5,877 bases of DNA from JADGRQ01 sp041476585 (lineage in GTDB: Bacteria; Pseudomonadota; Gammaproteobacteria; Burkholderiales; SG8-39): contig JBGOTT010000263.1 in assembly GCA_041476585.1 (NCBI GenBank), positions 1-5,877 on the forward strand, written 5' to 3'. The notes below the pieces were generated by a model. It worked only from the letters and a program-made list of their open reading frames with translations, made no database searches and was not told the DNA's origin. Position 1 is the stretch's first letter. Every line of letters begins with the position of its first letter. The translations under genes and the position numbers were made by a program. This document shows, one piece after another, positions 1 to 5,271 of this stretch.

Positions 1-793
1 CGGCCTGCCCGAGACGCTCGAAGAGGTGGTGGCCCGCTACGGCCACCGCTACTTCAAGCTCAAGGTCGGCGGTGATGTGTCCGCCGATCTCGCGCGGCTC
101 GGCGCGATCGCGTCGGTTCTGGATCGCGCGCGCGCGCCGTATCTGGTTTCGCTCGACGGCAACGAGCAGTTCGAGAACGTCGACGGCATTGCCGATTTGT
201 GGCGCCGCATGCGGGATACGCCGGCGCTCGCGCGGCTGGTGTCTTCGGTGCTGTTCATCGAGCAGCCGATCAAGCGCCAGAACGCGCTTGCCGGCGACGT
301 GAGCGCGCTCGCGCGCGACAAGCCGTTAATCATCGACGAATCCGACGATTCGCTCGACGTTTTTCCGCGCGCGCGGTCACTCGGCTATGCGGGCGTATCG
401 TCGAAGACCTGCAAGGGCCTGTACAAGTCCATTCTCAACGCGGCGCGTTGCAGGAAATGGAACTCGGAGGGCGGGAAGCTGTTCATGTCGGCGGAGGATC
501 TCACCATCCAGCCGGGGCTCGCGCTGCAGCAGGACCTCGCGCTGGTCAACCTGCTCGGCATCACGCACGTGGAAAGGAACGGGCACCACTACGTGAACGG
601 CATGGCGGCGCTGCAGCAATCGGAGCAATACGCGTTTCTGGCGGCGCATCCGGACCTCTACGAATCGAGCCACGGCGCGACGCGCGTCGCTATCCGCAAC
701 GGAATGCTCGCGATCGGTTCACTCGACTGCCCGGGGTACGCGAGCCGCGTACTGCCCGATTTCGCCGCGATGCGAACGATGCACTCACGCTAG
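1..793 (+). CDS. Enolase-superfamily enzyme (mandelate racemase/muconate lactonizing type), C-terminal part, 5' end outside window
   Basis: The open frame enters from the left edge (first full codon at base 2) and ends at TAG 791-793, giving about 263 visible residues. The superfamily usually has 350-400, so roughly the first 100, mostly the N-terminal capping domain, are missing. Barrel motifs occur in the expected order: KLK-type lysine pair FKLKVGG (codons at 56 and 62), metal-ligand region SLDGNEQF (Asp at 155, Asn at 161), IEQPI (Glu at 260), IIDES (Asp/Glu at 335/338) and a SSKTCKG segment with lysines at 404 and 413. KxK plus a later lysine resembles the muconate lactonizing/dipeptide epimerase branch more than the His-Asp dyad of true mandelate racemases. 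Such enzymes abstract a proton next to a carboxylate with Mg2+ and carry out racemisation, dehydration or lactonisation in the cytoplasm. The substrate is unknown. It lies on the same strand as the operon beginning at 1434 but is separated from it by an inverted gene, so a shared pathway is plausible but unproven. Confidence 0.88.
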   Translation, partial: GLPETLEEVVARYGHRYFKLKVGGDVSADLARLGAIASVLDRARAPYLVSLDGNEQFENVDGIADLWRRMRDTPALARLVSSVLFIEQPIKRQNALAGDVSALARDKPLIIDESDDSLDVFPRARSLGYAGVSSKTCKGLYKSILNAARCRKWNSEGGKLFMSAEDLTIQPGLALQQDLALVNLLGITHVERNGHHYVNGMAALQQSEQYAFLAAHPDLYESSHGATRVAIRNGMLAIGSLDCPGYASRVLPDFAAMRTMHSR

Positions 794-820
794 CGGCGGG
801 GCCGGGAAGCCGTCGGCTAG
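790..820. terminator. Candidate imperfect hairpin at the convergent gene ends
   Basis: The 23-base gap between the two convergent stop codons lies in an imperfect inverted repeat. CTAG plus CGGC (790-797) can pair with GCCG (809-812) and CTAG (817-820), leaving a four-base bulge TCGG on the right arm and a loop of about 11 bases. Both stop codons (TAG on each strand) fall within the outer CTAG arms. There is no T-run on either side, so it is not a classical intrinsic terminator. A role in ending or insulating convergent transcription is only a guess from position. Confidence 0.22.
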
Positions 821-1290
821 ACCGGGTAGATCAGCCCGTCGGGCGCCTCTTCCGAGTCGAGGATCACCAGCTTTTCCTGGAACTTGAGGCGTCCGCCGGA
901 GCGCACCAGGCGGTCCTGGTAGCAACCCGAGACGAACAATTCCGAACGCTTCCCCGGGAAGGTGCGGATCACCAGCAGGTTGGCGAACACGCGCAGCTCG
1001 TGGTCCTCGGTGGTCTGGGCGCGCACGTTGGTGATGAAATGGCGCTGATGGTGCGGCTCGAAGTCCTCCGACTGGTCGAGCGCCACGATGCGATCGAGCA
1101 TGATCGACTTGCTGTCGAAGCTCACCAGGTCTGCGTCGGGCCCCATTCGCATGCCGCGCAGGGTGGTCACGCGGTACACGCACGGTTCGGTGAAGAACTC
1201 GGGCCAGTGCTGCAGGCGGCCGCCGTCGAGGCATTCGGTGTAGCGGAAATAGAACTCCTGCAGGTCCAGGCGCTCCTCGGAGGTCAGCAT
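817..1290 (-). CDS. Aromatic-ring-hydroxylating dioxygenase beta-subunit family protein (NTF2/SnoaL-like fold), orphan
   Basis: The predicted protein has 157 residues, close to the 160-180 usual for small (beta) subunits of Rieske ring-hydroxylating dioxygenases. Family-like features are an N-terminal helix with FYFRYTECLDGGRLQHW (residues 13-29), then FFTEPCVYRV (32-41), HHQRHFITNVRA (80-91), a strand-rich half with RVFANLLVIRTF (100-111) and ELFVSGCYQDRLVR (117-130), and the ending ILDSEEAPDGLIYPV. Beta subunits have an NTF2-like cone fold and no metal centre; they normally stabilise the catalytic alpha subunit, which carries the Rieske cluster and iron. No alpha subunit is visible: the gene is divergent from the oxidoreductase at 1434 and convergent with the enolase-superfamily gene. 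ATG at 1290 is chosen because GGAG lies six bases upstream (1297-1300); the frame stays open to 1374, but that extension is low-complexity and crosses a candidate promoter. It may pair with an alpha subunit encoded elsewhere or be a stand-alone NTF2-like protein. Confidence 0.82.
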   Translation of the reverse strand: MLTSEERLDLQEFYFRYTECLDGGRLQHWPEFFTEPCVYRVTTLRGMRMGPDADLVSFDSKSIMLDRIVALDQSEDFEPHHQRHFITNVRAQTTEDHELRVFANLLVIRTFPGKRSELFVSGCYQDRLVRSGGRLKFQEKLVILDSEEAPDGLIYPV

Positions 1291-1296
1291 CGCGTG

Positions 1297-1300
1297 CTCC
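1297..1300 (-). promoter_or_regulatory. Ribosome binding site that fixes the beta-subunit start
   Basis: The minus strand reads GGAG, then six bases (CACGCG), then ATG at 1290. This supports the short start over the in-frame upstream ATG at 1374. Confidence 0.6.
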
Positions 1301-1321
1301 AGGCCGATCGGGGTGGCCGCG

Positions 1322-1352
1322 ATTCTAGCAGAGGAGCCCCGCGCCTTGACAG
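1322..1352 (-). promoter_or_regulatory. Candidate sigma-70 promoter for the beta-subunit gene
   Basis: On the minus strand a -10-like TAGAAT (plus coordinates 1322-1327, 5 of 6 to consensus) stands 19 bases downstream of CTGTCA (1347-1352, 4 of 6 to TTGACA). Transcription would begin near 1315, giving a leader of about 25 bases. The spacer is longer than the optimal 17, so the -35 assignment is weak; the -10 is the better evidence. Confidence 0.4.
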
Positions 1353-1358
1353 GCGCGG
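1339..1358. repeat. Perfect 7-bp inverted repeat around TTGACA (candidate operator)
   Basis: CCGCGCC (1339-1345) and GGCGCGG (1352-1358) are exact reverse complements separated by the six bases TTGACA (1346-1351). The element covers the -35 boxes of both candidate divergent promoters, so a bound regulator could control both directions. In such GC-rich DNA, GC-only arms can arise by chance, and no regulator gene is in the window. Confidence 0.4.
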
Positions 1359-1375
1359 CGCGGAAGCGCGACACT
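1346..1375 (+). promoter_or_regulatory. Candidate sigma-70 promoter for the oxidoreductase/DUF993/TRAP operon
   Basis: A perfect -35 hexamer TTGACA (1346-1351) is followed 18 bases later by GACACT (1370-1375), which matches the -10 consensus TATAAT at only 3 of 6 positions. Transcription would begin near 1382 and leave a leader of about 52 bases before ATG 1434. The poor -10 suggests an activated promoter, or a start elsewhere in this region. Confidence 0.35.
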
Positions 1376-1380
1376 CGCCC

Positions 1381-1401
1381 GAGTAACCATCCGGTTAACT
1401 C
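1381..1401. repeat. Imperfect inverted repeat near the predicted transcript start (candidate operator)
   Basis: GAGTAACC (1381-1388), loop ATCC, then GGTTAACTC (1393-1401): the arms are reverse complements apart from one extra A in the right arm, with a perfect core TAACC/GGTTA. It lies at about +1 to +20 of the candidate operon promoter, a usual place for a repressor site, and is richer in A/T than its surroundings. The function is inferred from position only. Confidence 0.35.
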
Positions 1402-1433
1402 CCAGCAACGCGCATTTTACGAACGGAGCGTGC

Positions 1434-2585
1434 ATGGCGGAAAAACGCATCGGCATCATCATGAACGGCGTGACCGGCCGCATGGGCACCAACCAGCATC
1501 TGGTGCGCTCGATCCTCGCGATCCGCGACGCAGGCGGCGTGGCTCTCGCCGACGGCACGCGCCTGATGCCCGACCCGCTGCTGATCGGGCGAAACGCCGA
1601 TAAGCTCGAGCGTCTGGCGAAGGCGCACGGCGTGGCGCGCTGGAGCACGGATCTGGACGCGGCGCTCGGCAAGCGGGGCGATGCGGTGTTCTTCGATGCC
1701 GCCTCGACGCAACTGCGCCCGAAGCTGCTGCACAAGGCGATCGCCGCCGGCAAACACGTCTATTGCGAAAAGCCGGTGGCCACCAGCGTCGCGCAGGCCA
1801 TGGAGCTGGTGCGCGCGGCAAACAAGGCGGGCGTCAAGCACGGCGTGGTGCAGGACAAGCTCTGGCTGCCGGGGCTGCTCAAGCTGGCAATGCTGCGCGA
1901 TGCGGGCTTTTTCGGCAGGATCCTGTCGGTGCGCGGGGAGTTCGGCTACTGGGTGTTCGAGGGCGACTGGCAGCCGGCGCAGCGCCCGTCGTGGAACTAC
2001 CGCACGGAGGACGGCGGCGGCATCATCCTCGACATGCTGTGCCACTGGCGCTACGTGCTGGACAACCTGTTCGGGGACGTGAAGGCAGTGTCCTGCCTCG
2101 GCGCGACGCACATCCCCGCGCGCTGGGATGAAAACGGGAAGAAATACAAGGCCACGTCGGACGACGCGGCCTACGCGACCTTCGAACTCGCCGGCGACGT
2201 GATCGCGCACTTCAACTCTTCGTGGTGCGTGCGGGTGAGGCGCGACGATTTGCTCACGTTGCAGGTGGACGGCACGCATGGCTCGGCGGTCGCGGGCCTG
2301 CGCGGCTGCCGCACGCAGTCGCGCGTCAACACGCCCAAGCCGGTATGGAACCCGGACATCCCGCAACCGATCGACTTCTACGCGGGCTGGCAGGAGGTGC
2401 CGGACAACGCCTTCTACGACAACGCTTTCAAGGTGCAATGGGAACTGTTTCTGAAGCACGTCGCGGGTGAGGGCGAGTTCCGCTGGGGACTGCTGGAAGG
2501 CGCGAAGGGCGTGCAGCTCGCGGAACTCGGCTTGAAGAGCTGGAAAGAACGCAAGTGGCTGGATGTGCCCGCATTGAAGGTGTGA
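1434..2585 (+). CDS. Gfo/Idh/MocA family NAD(P)-dependent oxidoreductase
   Basis: A 383-residue cytoplasmic enzyme, of typical length for the family. An N-terminal Rossmann fold opens with IGIIMNGVTGRMG (residues 6-18); G12, G15 and G18 form the dinucleotide loop, which here looks more like dihydrodipicolinate reductase (GRMG) than the usual GxGxxG. The family's EKP motif is CEKPVA (111-116), with K113 the conserved catalytic-site lysine. The second domain carries DGGGIILDMLCH (193-204), supplying the usual D-x3-H pair, D200 and H204. The family oxidises or reduces sugars, polyols and related hydroxy compounds; some members are dihydrodiol dehydrogenases. Long distinctive stretches, such as VQDKLWLPGL (139-148) and VRGEFGYWVFEGDW (166-179), point to a specific subfamily that, from memory, accompanies DUF993 proteins. 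ATG 1434 follows GGAG at 1425-1428 with five bases between. It is the first gene of the operon, and the stop is one base before the next start. The substrate is unknown. Confidence 0.92.
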   Translation: MAEKRIGIIMNGVTGRMGTNQHLVRSILAIRDAGGVALADGTRLMPDPLLIGRNADKLERLAKAHGVARWSTDLDAALGKRGDAVFFDAASTQLRPKLLHKAIAAGKHVYCEKPVATSVAQAMELVRAANKAGVKHGVVQDKLWLPGLLKLAMLRDAGFFGRILSVRGEFGYWVFEGDWQPAQRPSWNYRTEDGGGIILDMLCHWRYVLDNLFGDVKAVSCLGATHIPARWDENGKKYKATSDDAAYATFELAGDVIAHFNSSWCVRVRRDDLLTLQVDGTHGSAVAGLRGCRTQSRVNTPKPVWNPDIPQPIDFYAGWQEVPDNAFYDNAFKVQWELFLKHVAGEGEFRWGLLEGAKGVQLAELGLKSWKERKWLDVPALKV

Positions 2586-2586
2586 C

Positions 2587-3765
2587 ATGAAACGCGACGC
2601 GATCCTGACGATCAAGCTGCCGCAGGCGGACGGCCGCATGGAGAATTTTTCGGTGCGCGCCCCGCGCGTGTTCGAGCGGCCGTCGAAGCCCTTCACGCGG
2701 CGTGCGCTCGGCGCAGCCCACGTCGTCGCCGACCCGTTGTCGACCACGGACCCCTGGCTCGAGGCGGCGATCGACTGGGACGCGACGATCGCCTACCGGA
2801 AGCATCTCTGGTCCTGGGGCCTCGGCATCGCCGAGGCGATGGATACGGCGCAGCGCGGCATGGGCCTCGACTGGACCAACTCGCTCGAACTGGTGCGCCG
2901 CACGCTCGATGCCGCGAAGGACGTGCCGGGGGCCTTCGTCGCCTCCGGCGCCGGTACCGACCACCTGCCCGCAGGCCCGGACCTGAAGCTCGAGCAGGTC
3001 ATCGCGGCCTATGAGATGCAGTGCGCGGCGATCGAAAAGCTCGGCGGGCGCATCATCCTGATGGCGAGCCGCGCGCTTGCGGCCTGCGCAAAGTCGCCCG
3101 ACGACTACGCGCGCGTCTACGACCGTGTTCTCTCGCAAGTGAAGCAGCCAGTGTTCATCCACTGGCTGGGCGAGATGTTCGACCCGGCGCTGGAAGGCTA
3201 CTGGGGGTACAAGGACCACAAGACGGCGATGGACGTGTGCCTCGACATGCTGCGACGCAACGCAGCGAAGGTCGAGGGCATCAAGATCTCTCTGCTCGAC
3301 AAGGACAAGGAGATCGCAATGCGCCGGCGCCTGCCCAAAGGCGTGGCGATGTACACCGGCGACGATTTCAATTTCGCCGAATTGATCGAAGGCGACGCGC
3401 AGGGACATTCGGAGGCGCTGCTCGGCATCTTCGATTCGATCGCGCCGGCGGCCTCGGCGGCACTTTCCGCGCTTACTGCGGACGACCGTGCCGCCTACCA
3501 CGAGATCCTCGCACCGACGGTACCGCTGTCACGTCACATCTTCTGCGCGCCGACCCGCTACTACAAGACCGGCGTGGTGTTCATCGCCTGGCTGAACGGC
3601 CACCAGCAGCATTTTATTATGGTCGGCGGCCAGCAATCGGCCCGGAATATCCTGCACCTGGCCGAGCTGTTCCGCCTCGCCGACGCCGCCGGGCTGCTCG
3701 CCGACCCGCCGCTCGCCTGTGCGCGCATGAAGCAGCTGCTCGCGGTGCACGGGATCGCCGCGTAA
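2587..3765 (+). CDS. DUF993 family protein, dihydrodipicolinate-synthase-like TIM barrel (putative aldolase/lyase)
   Basis: A 392-residue protein that I recognise as DUF993, a family grouped with class I aldolases of the dihydrodipicolinate synthase/N-acetylneuraminate lyase type but about 90 residues longer than the usual 300. An N-terminal extension (about 1-55) precedes the barrel. Visible motifs are GAGTDHLP (121-128), IHWLGEMFDP (191-200), GIKISLLDKDKE (231-242), where K233 is the best candidate Schiff-base lysine, and YTGDDFNFAELIEGDAQGHSEA (from 256), which resembles the substrate-loop strand of synthase relatives. A C-terminal region with RHIFCAPTRYYKTGVVFIAWLNG follows. Such enzymes make or break a C-C bond, or dehydrate, next to a 2-keto acid. 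The reaction here is not known to me. ATG 2587 has GAAGG at 2576-2580, inside the end of the oxidoreductase gene. The one-base gap indicates translational coupling, so the two enzymes probably act in one pathway. Confidence 0.85.
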   Translation: MKRDAILTIKLPQADGRMENFSVRAPRVFERPSKPFTRRALGAAHVVADPLSTTDPWLEAAIDWDATIAYRKHLWSWGLGIAEAMDTAQRGMGLDWTNSLELVRRTLDAAKDVPGAFVASGAGTDHLPAGPDLKLEQVIAAYEMQCAAIEKLGGRIILMASRALAACAKSPDDYARVYDRVLSQVKQPVFIHWLGEMFDPALEGYWGYKDHKTAMDVCLDMLRRNAAKVEGIKISLLDKDKEIAMRRRLPKGVAMYTGDDFNFAELIEGDAQGHSEALLGIFDSIAPAASAALSALTADDRAAYHEILAPTVPLSRHIFCAPTRYYKTGVVFIAWLNGHQQHFIMVGGQQSARNILHLAELFRLADAAGLLADPPLACARMKQLLAVHGIAA

Positions 3766-3787
3766 GATCGGATCGTTGGCCCACCAG

Positions 3788-3793
3788 AGGAGG
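3788..3793 (+). promoter_or_regulatory. Strong ribosome binding site that fixes the dctP-type start
   Basis: AGGAGG, a full anti-16S match, stands six bases before ATG 3800. It supports this start over the in-frame TTG at 3776 and suggests that the periplasmic binding protein is translated at a higher rate than its neighbours, as is normal for binding proteins. Confidence 0.8.
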
Positions 3794-3799
3794 AAACCC

Positions 3800-4792
3800 A
3801 TGCAACGCAGAACGTTCGCAAAAACGCTGATCGCCGGAGCGGCCGCTGCCGCGTTCGCGCTGCCCGCCGCGGCGCAGACGGTGACCTTTCACGGCGCGTC
3901 GCAATTCAACGACGACCATGCATTCACGAAAGCGCTGGTCCGGTTCGAGGAGCTGGTGAAGAAGTACTATGGCAAGCCAGTCAGCTTCGTATTGCACAAG
4001 AACAGCGAGCTGGGCCTGGAAAAGGACTATTTCGCCTACATGAACCAGGGCAAGGCGGTGGATTACGCGATCGTGTCGCCCGCGCACATGTCCACCTTCT
4101 CGAAGGCGGCGCCGTTCATCGACGCGCCGTTCATCTTCCGCGACCTCGCGCACTGGAACAAGGTGCTGGATGCGGACCTGCTCAAGCCGGTCGCCGACGA
4201 GGTGGCACAGAAGGCCGAGGTGATGCTGATCGGCTACGCTGGCGGCGGGACACGCAACATTTTCGTCAACAAGCCGGTGCGCAATCTTGCGGAGATGAAG
4301 GGCCTCAAGGTGCGTGTGCAGGGCGCGCCGATCTGGAGCCGCACGTTCGCAGCGGCCGGCATGTCGCCGACGGTGATCGCGTACAACGAGATCTACAACG
4401 CGATCCAGAACGGTGTCATCGCCGCGGGCGAGAACGAGGCCGCCGGCGTCGAATCGATGAAGTTCTACGAGGTCGGTCCGAACCTCTCGATCACCGAGCA
4501 CGCCATCACCATCCGGCCGATCTGCTTTTCGGGCAAGACCTTCAAGGGCCTGCCGCCCGACCTGCAGGCCGCGATCCTGAAAGCGGGCAAGGAAGCGGGT
4601 GCCTACGGCCGTCAGGTCGAGTCGAGCGAGGACTCGGCGAAGCTTGACGCACTGGAGAAGGCGGGCAAACTCAAGAGAATTCCGTTCACCGACCGCGCGC
4701 AGATGAAGAAGCTGGTCGACCCGGTGATCCAGGAATACGCCAAGGAAATCGGCGCCGACCAGATCCTCGCGAAGATCAACGCGATCAAGTGA
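3800..4792 (+). CDS. dctP: TRAP transporter periplasmic substrate-binding protein, DctP family
   Basis: A 330-residue precursor, of normal length for DctP-type proteins. The signal peptide is MQRRTFAKTLIAG followed by an alanine-rich core, with likely cleavage after A23-A24-A25, before Q26. The twin arginine followed by TFAK fits a Tat signal, though the Sec route cannot be excluded. Family features include LGLEKDYFAYMNQGKAVDYAIVSPAHMSTF (from 71), PFIDAPFIFRD (105-115) and MKGLKVRVQGAPIW (166-179); R172 matches the conserved arginine that salt-bridges a substrate carboxylate. NEIYNAIQNGV (196-206) follows, leading to ENEAAG (211-216), where most relatives have a DG-E-N/Q type motif. In the periplasm it should capture an organic acid and deliver it to the two permease proteins. 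It is preceded by a 34-base gap and overlaps the next gene by four bases (GTGA). A sugar acid or similar hydroxy acid is the natural guess from the neighbours; the exact ligand cannot be read. Confidence 0.92.
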   Translation: MQRRTFAKTLIAGAAAAAFALPAAAQTVTFHGASQFNDDHAFTKALVRFEELVKKYYGKPVSFVLHKNSELGLEKDYFAYMNQGKAVDYAIVSPAHMSTFSKAAPFIDAPFIFRDLAHWNKVLDADLLKPVADEVAQKAEVMLIGYAGGGTRNIFVNKPVRNLAEMKGLKVRVQGAPIWSRTFAAAGMSPTVIAYNEIYNAIQNGVIAAGENEAAGVESMKFYEVGPNLSITEHAITIRPICFSGKTFKGLPPDLQAAILKAGKEAGAYGRQVESSEDSAKLDALEKAGKLKRIPFTDRAQMKKLVDPVIQEYAKEIGADQILAKINAIK

Positions 4793-5271
4793 GGCGCTTC
4801 ATCGATATTTACCATCGGCTGCTGACGTGGCTGATGGTGGCGACGGTCGCGGTCCTGATCGTCCCCGTCACGCTGCAGATCGTTTCGCGCTACACGGCGC
4901 TGATCCCATCCTGGATCTGGACCGAGGAACTCAGCCGCTTCCTCTTCATCTGGATGGTGATGCTCGGCGCCATGATCGGCATCCGCGAGGGTACGCACTT
5001 CGAGGTCGACGTCTGGCCTGACCTGGGGCCCAGGCCCACGGCGCTGCTGCGCATCGTGTCCAACGTCTTCGTGCTGGTGTTCGCGCTGGTGTTCGTCTGG
5101 TGGGGTGTCGAGTTCGTGCGTTTCGGCTGGAGTCAGAATTCGGAACTCGCCGAGCTGCCCATGGCCTTCATCTTCATGGCCTGGCCGGTTGCCGGTGTCA
5201 CGTGGGTGCTGTTCCTGGGCGAGTCCTTTCTGACCAATTTCCGCATTCTCCGGTACGGAACCGCGGAATGA
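4789..5271 (+). CDS. dctQ: TRAP transporter small permease subunit, DctQ family
   Basis: A 160-residue inner-membrane protein, typical for DctQ. Four hydrophobic segments lie at about residues 11-33, 51-66, 86-108 and 124-146. The family signature between the first two is clear: SWIWTEELSRFLFIWMVMLGA (41-61). The small subunit binds the large permease and is required for Na+-driven uptake in characterised TRAP systems. The start is GTG 4789, which overlaps the binding-protein stop as GTGA. The ribosome site is weak (a GAAG about 14 bases upstream), so translation probably depends on ribosomes finishing the upstream gene. The next in-frame ATG, at residue 16, would remove most of the first membrane segment, so GTG is preferred. 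The end overlaps the large-permease start by four bases (ATGA). Confidence 0.92.
   Translation: MRRFIDIYHRLLTWLMVATVAVLIVPVTLQIVSRYTALIPSWIWTEELSRFLFIWMVMLGAMIGIREGTHFEVDVWPDLGPRPTALLRIVSNVFVLVFALVFVWWGVEFVRFGWSQNSELAELPMAFIFMAWPVAGVTWVLFLGESFLTNFRILRYGTAE

Noticed and set aside
1291..1374. Upstream extension of the beta-subunit gene to ATG 1374
   Set aside because: The extra 28 residues do not look like the family, the ATG at 1290 has a good GGAG site, and the extension crosses the candidate -10 box.
199..1386. Long plus-strand open frame (395 codons) across the enolase-superfamily and beta-subunit genes
   Set aside because: It overlaps two genes with clear family motifs, and its translation is low-complexity, rich in Arg, Ala and Gly, as expected for a shadow frame in GC-rich DNA.
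1395..2747. Minus-strand open frame of 450 codons opposite the oxidoreductase gene
   Set aside because: It is antisense to a well-supported gene; the composition is rich in Arg, His, Val and Ala without recognisable motifs, so it reflects codon bias on the other strand.
2428..3501. Minus-strand open frame of 357 codons opposite the DUF993 gene
   Set aside because: Same pattern of arginine- and valine-rich shadow translation, with no domain I recognise.
3766..3775. Tandem GATCG-GATCG after the DUF993 stop codon
   Set aside because: Only two five-base copies in a 34-base gap; this is too short to call a repeat or a site.
3776..3799. TTG start at 3776 for the binding protein
   Set aside because: It would put MAHQRRKP before a signal peptide that already starts properly at ATG 3800, and AGGAGG lies inside this stretch at the right distance for 3800.
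3617..4501. Minus-strand open frame of 294 codons opposite the dctP-type gene
   Set aside because: It lies antisense to a complete binding-protein gene and has no family features or convincing ribosome site.
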